From assembly GCA_942493345.1 (NCBI GenBank), contig OW818695.1:2914001-2978000 (forward strand): 64,000 nt of DNA. The letters are read 5' to 3'. The translations under genes and the position numbers were made by a program. The DNA comes from GWE2-42-39 sp942493345 (GTDB lineage: Bacteria; Bacteroidota; Bacteroidia; Bacteroidales; Prolixibacteraceae). A model generated the notes under the pieces. That model made no database searches. It was not told the DNA's origin and saw only the letters and a list, made by a program, of their open reading frames with translations. Shown here piece by piece: positions 35,971 to 44,949 of the stretch (the first letter of the stretch is position 1; every line of letters starts with the position of its first letter).

Positions 35971-36948
35971 ATGAAACCGATTATTGCTGTTGTTTATGGC
36001 GGCGATTCCGCCGAGTATGTTGTATCCGTTGAGAGCAGTAAAAATGTGTTTCGGTCCATCGACCCCGAATTATTTACTGCATGGAAAGTGCAAATAAGAG
36101 GTAGTGAATGGAGCGTGATGAATGATGATGCAAAGATTGCCGATGTTGATAAAGGCGATTTTTCGTTTGTATTCGAAGGCAAAAAAATAAAGTTCGATTA
36201 CGCGTATATTACCATCCACGGCACTCCGGGCGAAAACGGTATTTTGCAAGGGTACTTCGATTTGGTGCAGGTTCCCTACTCAACTTGCAGTGTCGGAACT
36301 TCAGCCCTCACTTTCAATAAATATTTTTGCAGCAATTTTCTCCGGAGTTTCGGAATAAAGATGGCCGAATCGGTGCTGATCAACAGTGCTGAATCGGTTG
36401 ATGCAGATGAAATTGTCGACGATTTGGGGTTGCCCTTATTTGTAAAGCCCAATGCCGGAGGTTCGAGTTTCGGGGTTACAAAAGTAAAATCGAAGGATGA
36501 ATTAAAACAGGCCATTGCCACCGCGCTGAAAGAAGATACCGAGGTGCTGATCGAACAATTCATTCAGGGCGCTGAATTTACCTGCGGACTGGTGAAACTG
36601 AACGGGAACAACCTGGTATTCCCGGTTACCGAGGTGCTGCCGAAAAAAGAATTTTTCGATTTCGAAGCCAAATACACCAAAGGAATGACCGATGAAATCA
36701 CCCCGGCCCGTATTTCGGAGGAGCTGACCATCAAATGCCAGGCGCTTTCGTCAACAATCTACGATTTATGCCGCTGCGAGGGAATCGTGCGGATCGATTA
36801 TATTCTGAAAGATGGCGACTTTTATTTTCTGGAAGTGAACACCACGCCCGGCATGACCGGCACCAGTTTCATTCCCCAGCAAATTGCAGCGATGGGCGAA
36901 AAATTGACGAAAGTTTTGAGCCAGATCATTCAACAAAAGCTAAAATAG
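35971..36948 (+). CDS. ddl: D-alanine--D-alanine ligase
   Basis: 325 aa ATP-grasp enzyme that makes the D-Ala-D-Ala dipeptide of peptidoglycan precursors. Motifs: VVYGGDSAEYVVSVESSKNV (N-terminal, in place of the usual GGxSxEHxVS), HGTPGENGILQGYFD near residue 92, LPLFVKPNAGGSSFGVTKVKSK near 155, and the C-terminal FLEVNTTPGMTGTSFIPQQIAA with ligand residues E and N for magnesium. The variant EYVVS for EHEVS in the N-terminal motif is a mild deviation. Third gene of the PASTA-rlu-ddl operon; terminator downstream. Confidence 0.95.
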   Translation: MKPIIAVVYGGDSAEYVVSVESSKNVFRSIDPELFTAWKVQIRGSEWSVMNDDAKIADVDKGDFSFVFEGKKIKFDYAYITIHGTPGENGILQGYFDLVQVPYSTCSVGTSALTFNKYFCSNFLRSFGIKMAESVLINSAESVDADEIVDDLGLPLFVKPNAGGSSFGVTKVKSKDELKQAIATALKEDTEVLIEQFIQGAEFTCGLVKLNGNNLVFPVTEVLPKKEFFDFEAKYTKGMTDEITPARISEELTIKCQALSSTIYDLCRCEGIVRIDYILKDGDFYFLEVNTTPGMTGTSFIPQQIAAMGEKLTKVLSQIIQQKLK

Positions 36949-36970
36949 GGGGTAGATTTTCCTGTTCCTT

Positions 36971-37041
36971 TCATCCTGAACGCAGCAAAAATCTATTGTC
37001 AGGCGCGTCAATCATGAGATTTTTCGCATTGCTTAAAATGA
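36971..37041. repeat. Imperfect palindromic dispersed-repeat-like element
   Basis: Arms TCATCCTGAACGCAGCAAAAATCT (36971-36994, ends given) and the near-complement ending in AAAATGA at 37041 flank a GTCAGGCGCGTCAATC core. The TCATCCTGAACG / AGATTTTT type is a palindrome I associate with abundant intergenic repeats; here it lies between ddl and its terminator. Confidence 0.5.
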
Positions 37042-37104
37042 AAAGATTTTGATTGCCTGTTGATATGTTGCATAGTTGAAAACATTTCTCGCGATAATAG
37101 TACA

Positions 37105-37133
37105 AAGGAACCCTTCGGGCTTCCTTTTTTTTT
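37105..37133 (+). terminator. Terminator of the PASTA-rlu-ddl operon
   Basis: AAGGAACCC / GGGCTTCCTT stem with one bulged C and a TTC loop (37105-37126), followed by T to 37133. Confidence 0.75.
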
Positions 37134-37189
37134 AACTTTGGTTTCCCGTTCGAAAGCGGAATGTGATCAACCTGTGAAGCAAAAACAAA

Positions 37190-38740
37190 ATGGCTGTACA
37201 AAAAAAGACAAATCCCACGAAATTTAATATTGAACAGATTAATGCCCAATACGGAAAACTTCCTCCACAGGCCGTGGATGTTGAAGAAGCCGTGCTTGGC
37301 GCCTTGATGCTCGAACGCGATGCGTATGTCACCGTGGCGGATATTATCGACGTTCAGAGTTTTTACAAAGAAGAACACCAGAAAATTTTCGAGGCAATCA
37401 AATACTTGTCGACCCACGAAAAACCGGTTGACTTGCTGATGGTTACCCAGGAACTAAAAAACCGTGCCATTCTCGACGAAGTGGGCGGCCCACTTTATAT
37501 TACCCAGCTTACATCTCAGGTTGCATCGGCTGCTCACATCGAGTTTCATGCGAGAATCATCGCCCAGAAATTCATTCAGCGCGAGTTAATCCGTGTTTCT
37601 TCGGAAATACAAAACCGCGCCTACGACGATACAATGGACGTGGACGATTTGATCGACTTTTCGGAAACTTCGCTTTTCCAGGTTGCTGAAGGAAACATCA
37701 AAAAGGAAACCGTTCCAATTAAACCGTTGTTGCTCGAAGCCTCCAAGTTGATTGAGGAAGCGTCGAAACGTGATGATGGATTGAGTGGCGTACCCAGTGG
37801 TTTCACTGCGCTCGACCGGATTACTTCAGGTTGGCAAAAGACCGACTTGGTGATTGTTGCTGCCCGTCCGTCAATGGGAAAGACAGCTTTCGTGCTTTCC
37901 ATGGCGCGTAACATGGCGGTTGAACACCGCCGCCCGGTGGCCGTGTTTTCACTGGAAATGTCGTCTATCCAGTTGGTCAACCGTTTGCTTTCTTCGGAAA
38001 CAGAATTGGGTTCAGATAAAATTAAAACCGGGCGCTTGCAGCCTTGGGAATGGGAACATTTCAACCGCAAACTGAATGTTTTGGAAGAAGCCCCGATTTT
38101 CATCGATGATACCCCGGCGCTTTCCATATTCGAATTTCGGGCCAAATGTCGCCGTTTGAAAATGCAGCACGATATTGCGGTCGTAATTGTCGATTACCTT
38201 CAGTTGATGACCGCCGGTACCGATAGCAGGGGAAGCCGCGAACAGGAAGTAAGTATGATTTCGCGTTCGCTGAAGGCCATTGCCAAGGAGTTGAATATCC
38301 CGATCCTGGCGCTTTCGCAGTTGAACCGTTCGGTCGAGTCGCGCGAAGGAAAACGCCCGCAGCTTTCCGATCTTCGCGAATCGGGTGCAATTGAACAGGA
38401 TGCCGACATTGTTTGTTTTATCCACCGTCCTGAGTATTATGGAATTACCGAAGACGAGAATCAAAATTCGCTGATTGGCGTAGCTGAAATTATTATTGCC
38501 AAGCACCGTAACGGGGCGATTGGCGATGTCCGGTTGTCGTTTAAAAAGCAACTGGCTAAATTCGCCGATATGGATATCATTCCCGACGACATTGGAGGAA
38601 GTACGCACACTCAGAAATTTGGTTCAAAAATGAATACAGATTCGGAAGGTAACTTCAGTAAAATGCCTGTAAATAATGATTTTGAACATAGCTTCGATGG
38701 ATTTTCAAGAGTAAAGAGTAACGACGATGTGCCGTTCTAA
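37190..38740 (+). CDS. dnaB: Replicative DNA helicase
   Basis: 516 aa hexameric helicase that unwinds DNA at the replication fork. N-terminal DnaB domain (LPPQAVDVEEAVLGALMLERDAY, residues ~24-125), RecA-like C-terminal domain with Walker A ARPSMGKTAF near 224, EMSSIQLVNRL, VDYLQLMTAG Walker B near 330, and the SQLNRSVESREGKRPQLSDLRESGAIEQDAD motif (~365-395). No intein. C-terminal tail ~40 residues low complexity, Asn/Ser rich. The last 14 nt overlap the next gene. Confidence 0.97.
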   Translation: MAVQKKTNPTKFNIEQINAQYGKLPPQAVDVEEAVLGALMLERDAYVTVADIIDVQSFYKEEHQKIFEAIKYLSTHEKPVDLLMVTQELKNRAILDEVGGPLYITQLTSQVASAAHIEFHARIIAQKFIQRELIRVSSEIQNRAYDDTMDVDDLIDFSETSLFQVAEGNIKKETVPIKPLLLEASKLIEEASKRDDGLSGVPSGFTALDRITSGWQKTDLVIVAARPSMGKTAFVLSMARNMAVEHRRPVAVFSLEMSSIQLVNRLLSSETELGSDKIKTGRLQPWEWEHFNRKLNVLEEAPIFIDDTPALSIFEFRAKCRRLKMQHDIAVVIVDYLQLMTAGTDSRGSREQEVSMISRSLKAIAKELNIPILALSQLNRSVESREGKRPQLSDLRESGAIEQDADIVCFIHRPEYYGITEDENQNSLIGVAEIIIAKHRNGAIGDVRLSFKKQLAKFADMDIIPDDIGGSTHTQKFGSKMNTDSEGNFSKMPVNNDFEHSFDGFSRVKSNDDVPF

Positions 38741-40001
38741 ACGTATAAAATTTGCTTTTGTAATATGTTTTCTTTTAGCGCTGGCCGCGCCGGGTCGTGC
38801 TATGTATCTGCTTATTCCGATGGACAAAGTCCAGCAGAACCACTTGAAAGCATATGGAATTGCCTACTGGACGCTTGAAAAGGCCACCGAAGTAAAATGG
38901 TTGCTGAATTATAGGGGAGGTAGTTTTTTGATTCAATACGATTCTGAGATTCAAAGCGAATGTGTAGTGCGCGGGGTCAGCGTAGAAACCATTGCCGACG
39001 GGCAAGCTGCCAATCTGCTGATGGAAATTGCACGCGACGGGGTCAACCAGGATGCCGTGAGTATGCAAAAAGCGCCGAAAATTGCCGTTTATTCGCCTCC
39101 CAACAAGCAACCCTGGGACGATGCTGTTACTTTGGTACTGACGTATGCTGAAATAAAATACGATGTTATTTATGATGAAGAAATACTGAATGGGAAGCTG
39201 AAAGATTATGATTGGCTGCATCTCCATCACGAAGATTTTACGGGGCAGTACGGGAAGTTTTTCCGCAACTATCAGCACATGCCCTGGTACCAGCAGGATG
39301 TGACGACCAATCAAGAGATGGCAAAGCGGATGGGGTTCCTGAAGGTTTCGGAAATGAAGCAGGCTGTTACACGCGAGATTCAGCGTTATATCGTAAATGG
39401 CGGGTTTCTTTTTGCGATGTGTGCGGCTACCGACACCTATGATATTTCGTTGGCTGCGGCAGGTATCGATATTTGCGAAAGCATGTTCGATGGTGATCCG
39501 GCAGACCCGCAGATGAACGAAAAACTGGATTATTCCAGTACGTTGGCATTTCAGGATTTTAAGGTTGAATCGGATCCGTTTAAATATGAGTTTTCGGATA
39601 TTGATGTGACCGACGACCGCAAAGTTCCGCGCGAACAGGATTATTTCACCCTTTTTGAATTTTCGGCCAAGTGGGACCCGGTGCCAACCATGCTGTGCCA
39701 GAACCACACCAACCTGATTCCCGGTTTTATGGGACAAACCACGGCCTTCAGAAAAAATATGATAAAACCTGATGTATTGATCTTGGGCGAGAACAAAGCG
39801 GCAGGTGAAGTCCGTTACATTCATGGTGAACAGGGCAAAGGGTTTTGGACTTTTTATGGTGGTCACGACCCGGAAGATTACCGCCATTTGGTAGGCGACC
39901 CTGCTACCGACCTGAACCTGCATCCAAATTCCCCCGGCTATCGGTTGATATTGAATAATATATTATTTCCGGCAGCAAAAAAGAAAAAGCAGAAAACGTA
40001 A
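38727..40001 (+). CDS. Exported GATase-like protein (often annotated 'asparagine synthetase B')
   Basis: 424 aa with a signal peptide (KFAFVICFLLALAAPGRA, cleavage near residue 25). Opens with MYLLIPMDKVQQNHLKAYGIAYW, a Bacteroidota-specific family that databases tend to call asparagine synthetase B. I see no AsnB features (no N-terminal Cys nucleophile, no PP-loop SGGxDS). Instead residues ~115-240 look like a class-I glutamine amidotransferase/flavodoxin fold: PKIAVYSPPNKQPWDD, YDWLHLHHEDF, and an elbow GGFLFAMCAATD with Cys232. Function unknown; an exported peptidase- or amidase-like role is inference. It starts inside the last codons of dnaB and ends 2 nt before the convergent CPBP gene. 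Confidence 0.8.
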   Translation: MCRSKRIKFAFVICFLLALAAPGRAMYLLIPMDKVQQNHLKAYGIAYWTLEKATEVKWLLNYRGGSFLIQYDSEIQSECVVRGVSVETIADGQAANLLMEIARDGVNQDAVSMQKAPKIAVYSPPNKQPWDDAVTLVLTYAEIKYDVIYDEEILNGKLKDYDWLHLHHEDFTGQYGKFFRNYQHMPWYQQDVTTNQEMAKRMGFLKVSEMKQAVTREIQRYIVNGGFLFAMCAATDTYDISLAAAGIDICESMFDGDPADPQMNEKLDYSSTLAFQDFKVESDPFKYEFSDIDVTDDRKVPREQDYFTLFEFSAKWDPVPTMLCQNHTNLIPGFMGQTTAFRKNMIKPDVLILGENKAAGEVRYIHGEQGKGFWTFYGGHDPEDYRHLVGDPATDLNLHPNSPGYRLILNNILFPAAKKKKQKT

Positions 40002-40003
40002 TC

Positions 40004-40726
40004 TCAAATTAGTCCGAATGCAATGGCCAAAAAACTTGGTCCGTTCAATCCACCGTGCATGATAATGCCAATCCACGAATTTTTTGTTTTCTGAACGATG
40101 TATGACTGAATAAAAATCAATGGTATCAGGGTTATCAGCAGATGCCATCCAAAAGCAACGTGAAATAATCCCCATCCAAGCCCGTGGATGATCCAGGTGT
40201 ATTTTCCAAAAACAATTTCCTGTCGGGGCAGTAGTACTCCTCTCCAAAGAAATTCTTCTCCAAGAATATTTAAAATCCAATAAGGGACCCAAACCAAAAG
40301 CAACCAGCACCGGCCTTTGTTCAACGGCTCGAACATCATAAAAGAAGGAGAGGTATCAAATGGCCCGGCAATAAGTTCCTGAAGTTTCATTATCAGACCG
40401 CTGGAAATCCCAACAGTAATCAATCCGGCAAGACTCCAAAGCAAATCGCGTTTAGTCATTTTTCGGAATCGCAATCGCCCGGTCCATGTGCTTTTCTGTA
40501 TTTTATATCCTTCGTCTCGTAAAATCAATATCCCTGTTATAATCAGGGGGGTGAAAATGCCGATGCCGCCAACGATAAACCAAAACAGGATTGTTTCCTG
40601 TCCTGTAATCTCGCTAAGCCAGGGGATTAAGAACTTTGTCATGCAATACATCAGGATTGCAGCGGGAATATAAATTGCAAACGATCCTGAAAATCCAAGT
40701 TTTTTTAATTCTATGTCTTTATTCAT
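40004..40726 (-). CDS. CPBP-family intramembrane glutamic endopeptidase
   Basis: 240 aa, six or more TM segments. Catalytic motif I EEFLWRGVLLP (EExxxR) near residue 150, motif II HGLGWGLFHVAFGWH near 180, and motif III HGGLN near 225 are all present. These CAAX-type (Abi) proteases cleave membrane substrates or act in self-immunity and cell physiology; substrate unknown. The stop is only 2 nt from the convergent gene at 38727-40001. -7-like TAACTTTG at 40777-40784 on the minus strand. Confidence 0.9.
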   Translation of the reverse strand: MNKDIELKKLGFSGSFAIYIPAAILMYCMTKFLIPWLSEITGQETILFWFIVGGIGIFTPLIITGILILRDEGYKIQKSTWTGRLRFRKMTKRDLLWSLAGLITVGISSGLIMKLQELIAGPFDTSPSFMMFEPLNKGRCWLLLVWVPYWILNILGEEFLWRGVLLPRQEIVFGKYTWIIHGLGWGLFHVAFGWHLLITLIPLIFIQSYIVQKTKNSWIGIIMHGGLNGPSFLAIAFGLI

Positions 40727-40813
40727 GATGGGTTTTTGAGATATGACAGGAGATAAATTTACACAATCTCAGCACACAAAGTTACCAACCCGAATATTTA
40801 TATATACTGGTTG

Positions 40814-42196
40814 TTATGCTTCCCGGACCATTTTTCCGCGATTGTACGAGAAGTAAATTCCCGCACTACTGATGAGTGAAAAACAAATGAAACCCCATTT
40901 CACAACTTTTAGGAACAAATCATTGGGGACTGTTTCAACTGCCTGTTTGCCAAATATTCCGGCAAAGAAAAGCGTAGCAATAGTCATGCTGATGATTTGC
41001 CCGATTACCCGCATGGTGGCGGCTGTTCCGGACGCAAGTCCATACCGGGCTTTGTCAACTGAACTCATGATGGTATTCATGTTGGGCGACGAGAAAAATG
41101 CAAAACCCAGTCCGACCCATATTAGCATAAAAACAATGAGCCAAACAGGAGTTGTGGCAGAAAGAAATGCAAAAGCGGCAAGCCCCAGCGTACACATCGT
41201 CATTCCCAGCGTGGTGAGATAGCGAGGCTGAATGCGATCGGAAAGCCGACCGGCCACCGGTGAAAAAATGGCCATCATGATTGGCTGTGCAATCAGTATT
41301 GCCCCGGCATCGCGCGGTGATAAACTTTTTATTTTTTGCAGGTACAGGCTCAGTAAAAATATAATGGCGAAGGTAGCGCTGTAATTGATCAGTGCGGCCA
41401 GGTTCGAAGAGGCAAACAGGCGGTTGCGGAGAAACAGCTTGGTATCGATCACCGGCATTGGCGACTTGCTTTCCATCATCCAGAAGATGATCAGGGCCAG
41501 CACGCCGCCGCCCATCATGATCCAGCCCGATACTGATGGGATTTGCGACGACCCGTAAACCAGTACCACCAGCCCGCACATATAAAAGAGGGTTCCCTTC
41601 AGATCGATTTTTTTTCTGCTTTCTGTCGGCAACGCGTCTTTTTCCAGAAAGAGAAATGCAACAATTGTAGTGATAATTCCCAGTACCGATGCCACAAAGA
41701 AAATAGATCTCCATCCCAGATACTGGGTCAAAATTCCACCGGCAAAAGGTCCGAATGCAAGTCCGAGATAGACTGCCGAGACCGAAATACCTAACACCCG
41801 TCCCCTGTATTTTGGCAAAAATGCCGACATTAAAATAGCAGAGCCGGTGGTGTTTGTAAATGCAGCGCCAATGCCCTGAATATAGCGGAAAAGAATGAGC
41901 CAGAACCCGGAAGCAGCAAAGCCGCACAGTAACGACGAAAGGGTGAAAATTACCACGCCCAGCTTAAAAATGCGACGGATGCCGGTGAGATCGCCCCAAC
42001 GACCCACGGGCAGCAGAAACATGGCCGTGGCAAGCAAAAAGGAAGTCACCAGCCAGCTCAATGTAACTGCATCAAGCCTGAAACTTTTTTCAATGGCAGG
42101 CAACGCGATGTTTACCGACGATATTAAAAAAGTTCCCATAAATGAAGTGATTGCCACAATGGCAAGAATTGAAATTTGCTTTTTGGTCCAGTCCAT
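40814..42196 (-). CDS. MFS drug-efflux-type transporter (DHA2, 14 TM)
   Basis: About 460 aa membrane protein of the EmrB/QacA subfamily: TM1 with MGTFLISSVNIALPAIEKSF near residue 20, motif A-like LPVGRWGDLTGIRR, motif C AFGPFAGGILTQYLGWRSIFFV near 145, and a second GRLSDRIQPRYL loop. TM count by eye is 14. The ATG at 42196 is chosen: a -7-like TATTTTTG at 42227-42234 would place the transcript start downstream of the longer in-frame ATG at 42238. Substrate unknown; proton-coupled export expected. Confidence 0.9.
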   Translation of the reverse strand: MDWTKKQISILAIVAITSFMGTFLISSVNIALPAIEKSFRLDAVTLSWLVTSFLLATAMFLLPVGRWGDLTGIRRIFKLGVVIFTLSSLLCGFAASGFWLILFRYIQGIGAAFTNTTGSAILMSAFLPKYRGRVLGISVSAVYLGLAFGPFAGGILTQYLGWRSIFFVASVLGIITTIVAFLFLEKDALPTESRKKIDLKGTLFYMCGLVVLVYGSSQIPSVSGWIMMGGGVLALIIFWMMESKSPMPVIDTKLFLRNRLFASSNLAALINYSATFAIIFLLSLYLQKIKSLSPRDAGAILIAQPIMMAIFSPVAGRLSDRIQPRYLTTLGMTMCTLGLAAFAFLSATTPVWLIVFMLIWVGLGFAFFSSPNMNTIMSSVDKARYGLASGTAATMRVIGQIISMTIATLFFAGIFGKQAVETVPNDLFLKVVKWGFICFSLISSAGIYFSYNRGKMVREA

Positions 42197-42226
42197 AAAT
42201 TTCGTTTCAAAAAGTTTTGAGACAGG

Positions 42227-42234
42227 CAAAAATA
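42227..42234 (-). promoter_or_regulatory. Candidate -7 element of the MFS gene
   Basis: Minus-strand TATTTTTG fits TAnnTTTG; predicted transcript start near 42220, between the two candidate start codons, supports 42196. Confidence 0.45.
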
Positions 42235-42319
42235 CCATTAATTCTTCATCTGAAATTTTTGTCGGGGATGATTCTTGCAGCGTTTACAGGGAGATGAAAT
42301 TTGACCCGGAAAAAATTAA

Positions 42320-42703
42320 TTATTTCTTTTTTGCACTTGCTTTTCTTAGGTTTTCTTTGACCCGGAATTCAACAATTTTAGCAATAAGATTGAAGGGGAG
42401 TGGCTTTTCAATAGGAAATTGCACCGAACCTTTTGCTCCTTTCCATGAAGACAATTCCTTTTTGAATGCTTCAATTCCTGAAGGTGCCGGGTAAAACCCA
42501 ATATGATTTTTATATGCTGCAAAATGGACTAAATTGCCTTTCATCCGGAATGTTGGCATTTGGTAGCTGATCGTTTCTTCTGCTTCAGGAGCGGCATTCC
42601 GGATTGTCAACCGGAGTTCTTCCAGAATTACCTGAACATCTTTGGGAAAATGGGCAATATAGTCGTCAATGCTGGTGGTGGGCGTATTATTTTCTGTTTG
42701 CAT
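42320..42703 (-). CDS. DUF1801 (YdhG-like) protein
   Basis: 127 aa. IDDYIAHFPKDVQVILEELRLTIRNAAPEAEETISYQMPTFRM (residues ~12-54, ends given), FAAYKNHIGFYP, and a C-terminal KGSVQFPIEKPLPFNLIAKIVEFRVKEN are the DUF1801/YdhG signature. Bacillus Fra, a frataxin-like iron chaperone, has this fold, which is why such proteins are often called iron chaperones; that role is not shown here. Monocistronic, 120-nt spacer to the MFS gene. Confidence 0.88.
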   Translation of the reverse strand: MQTENNTPTTSIDDYIAHFPKDVQVILEELRLTIRNAAPEAEETISYQMPTFRMKGNLVHFAAYKNHIGFYPAPSGIEAFKKELSSWKGAKGSVQFPIEKPLPFNLIAKIVEFRVKENLRKASAKKK

Positions 42704-42774
42704 GTTTGTTTTTCAGTTTAAGTTTCTGCAATTTTTGTTGTTCGTATTAACCTGAATTTGAAATAGTGTTTCTA

Positions 42775-44859
42775 TTATGGGACTATGCGCTTCCCATAAA
42801 TCTCAACATCACCAATTCGTGCAGTACCGTCTTTACCAGCATCCAGAATATTCAAACGCACATATCTTGCCTTTACCGGAACAACATCGGTATCAGTAAC
42901 ATTATTGGTGTTATTTTTATATTGGTCGACCGTCAACCATGTTACTCCGTCGACACTGACTTCCAATTGGAATGATCGGGTGTTGAATGCAGTATCAATT
43001 CCATCGGCTCCGGCATGCCGGATGACATATCGGTTGATAAAAAAAGTATCCTTGAAATCAAATCGTATCCACTTTTCCCCAGTTCCTGATGAAATCCACT
43101 TATGTTCTCCGGAAGGAGTACCGTCGGCAGCAAAAGCTGCTTGTGTTGAGGTAGAACTCGATGTTACAACCATTTCAGGCGAAAGAGTCAGGTTAAAGTC
43201 AAACTGATTGGCTTCGTTGTATAGCGAAAAGAAATGATCACCCCTGCAAATCACAATATTTCCCGGTGACAGTTTTTCCAGTTTTTCCTTCAGCAGAACT
43301 ATATTTTCGGGTCCCATCTTCCACGATTCGCCCTGCGCTGCCATAAACAGTGGTTTTGTGCCATCAAAACCTTTGATTTTTTTCTCCCATCTCACATAAA
43401 TGTCGTCGATATTGCTTGCATAACATGGGTGATTCGGCATGAAAGCTAATCTATTTTGTTTGACAATCGGTTGAAGCGGTTTGGAACGTTCCCAATCTTC
43501 CAGTGTCACACCGTACAAATAGCGGCAGTTGGTCGTGTATGTTTCCATTTGCTGTTCGTTAATTTCATCCCAAATGGTGATTACGCGAAGCCCGCTTCGT
43601 TCAAGGTATTGTTGCGAAAATTTGGTATAAGCCTCCATGTGTTCAGGCTTGGTCATATTCCATATTTTGTTATGCGCATCGTAAATCAGCGCGTAACCAA
43701 GTCCGGATGGGCCCGATGCAAAAAAGTCGTTTGGAGTGGCTGTTTTATAGTAATAATTGAGTAACTCCGGTCCGATGTCTACCAATCCCGGACTTACCGT
43801 CCAGTTTATCGGAACCGAGCCACGATTTTTGTTATCCCACAAATTAGACATGGCATGTTGACAATATTGAACATTGTCGCCATCGCTCAGGAAGATGGCC
43901 AAATAGATTTTATTTTCGAGTTTTGGTTTTTTAGGAACAACCGGTAGCTGAATGATGTTTGATGTTCCGGCATAAACAGTGGCATTTTCATAAAAATCAG
44001 AAGGGATGGTTGAAATACCATACGATGTGCCAATGCCAATTCCCGATCGCTCTTCTGCCCACCATCCGATGATTATGCTTTCTCCGGCTTTCATATCGCC
44101 CAAAAACTTTCGGAGTACATCAGCCTCATCTTTTTTTCGGGGATCCAACCAAACAAAAGCGGCCCCCGAAGCGACCCCAATATCCCGGATGTAGCCCGAA
44201 TGCATGGAGTTTAAACTTACCAATAGCCTTTTTGTACATTGTTTCCAATAGGTATCATACAGGTATTGATATATTTTTGAAGGTGTTGTTTCTGTCAGTT
44301 TTGTGAAATCGGATAACACCGGAAAGTTAAACCCATTTGCTTTCAAATTGTCCCAATCAGCAAGCGTGACCGGCAAGACGTTTTTAATTCCTCCGACCGT
44401 AGCAGCCAGATTCAGGTAATGGGAACTTTTCTCCTTGTCGTACAGAATAATACCCGATATTTCGTCCTGATATTTTTTTAATAATCCCCACTTATCTGTC
44501 CATTCTTTGATATTTAAATGAAGATTTTTTGGCCATTTGTAATTTCCTTCTCTTACTTCATCGAATAAAATAATACGAGGTTTCGTTTTATTTACCAACC
44601 CCTGCAATACTGAAAAAATGGCCTTTTCGGAGGGAGATAGCAAAGCCTTGCGCAGATCCAACCCATCAAGCGTATCGGCGAGACATGCAAACTGAGGCAG
44701 GGCCTGACCTTCGGGCCACGATATGCCTGTTGCTATCGTTTTATATTGCCCTCTGGCGAGATGTTTATTTTTGTCATTGCCATTGACTGTAAAACCGAAC
44801 AAACACACGATTGTTAATACAAATAAACAGAGGAAAAGCCGATGATTTTCAGTTTTCAT
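42775..44859 (-). CDS. GxGYxYP-family putative glycosidase with F5/8 type C domain
   Basis: 694 aa from the ATG at 44859, which begins a clean signal peptide (RLFLCLFVLTIVCLFGFTVNG); the longer frame to 44934 lacks one. N-terminal GxGYxY_N-like domain (PEGQALPQFACLADTLDGLDLRKALLS; ends given), central domain with LAIFLSDGDNVQYCQH near residue 322 and SGPSGLGYALIY near 386. The name-giving GxGYxYP motif reads GLGYALI, so the YP is replaced. C-terminal discoidin domain (~575-690: SSSTSTQAAFAADGTPSG, WIRFDF, ARYVRLNIL) for carbohydrate binding. Last gene of the glycan locus; the family is assumed to act on glycans but has no proven activity that I know. Confidence 0.85.
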   Translation of the reverse strand: MKTENHRLFLCLFVLTIVCLFGFTVNGNDKNKHLARGQYKTIATGISWPEGQALPQFACLADTLDGLDLRKALLSPSEKAIFSVLQGLVNKTKPRIILFDEVREGNYKWPKNLHLNIKEWTDKWGLLKKYQDEISGIILYDKEKSSHYLNLAATVGGIKNVLPVTLADWDNLKANGFNFPVLSDFTKLTETTPSKIYQYLYDTYWKQCTKRLLVSLNSMHSGYIRDIGVASGAAFVWLDPRKKDEADVLRKFLGDMKAGESIIIGWWAEERSGIGIGTSYGISTIPSDFYENATVYAGTSNIIQLPVVPKKPKLENKIYLAIFLSDGDNVQYCQHAMSNLWDNKNRGSVPINWTVSPGLVDIGPELLNYYYKTATPNDFFASGPSGLGYALIYDAHNKIWNMTKPEHMEAYTKFSQQYLERSGLRVITIWDEINEQQMETYTTNCRYLYGVTLEDWERSKPLQPIVKQNRLAFMPNHPCYASNIDDIYVRWEKKIKGFDGTKPLFMAAQGESWKMGPENIVLLKEKLEKLSPGNIVICRGDHFFSLYNEANQFDFNLTLSPEMVVTSSSTSTQAAFAADGTPSGEHKWISSGTGEKWIRFDFKDTFFINRYVIRHAGADGIDTAFNTRSFQLEVSVDGVTWLTVDQYKNNTNNVTDTDVVPVKARYVRLNILDAGKDGTARIGDVEIYGKRIVP

Positions 44860-44949
44860 TTCCCTTTCTTTCTGATCAAAAACTTGCATTTGGGCTGAAA
44901 GGAATAGTTGTTTCGAAGCAATATCCATTTTCATTATTGTTATTCTTTT

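Noticed and set aside
38775..39923. 382-codon open frame on the minus strand opposite the GATase-like gene
   Set aside because: It is the mirror of a clear plus-strand coding gene with signal peptide and conserved family; no recognisable protein features of its own.
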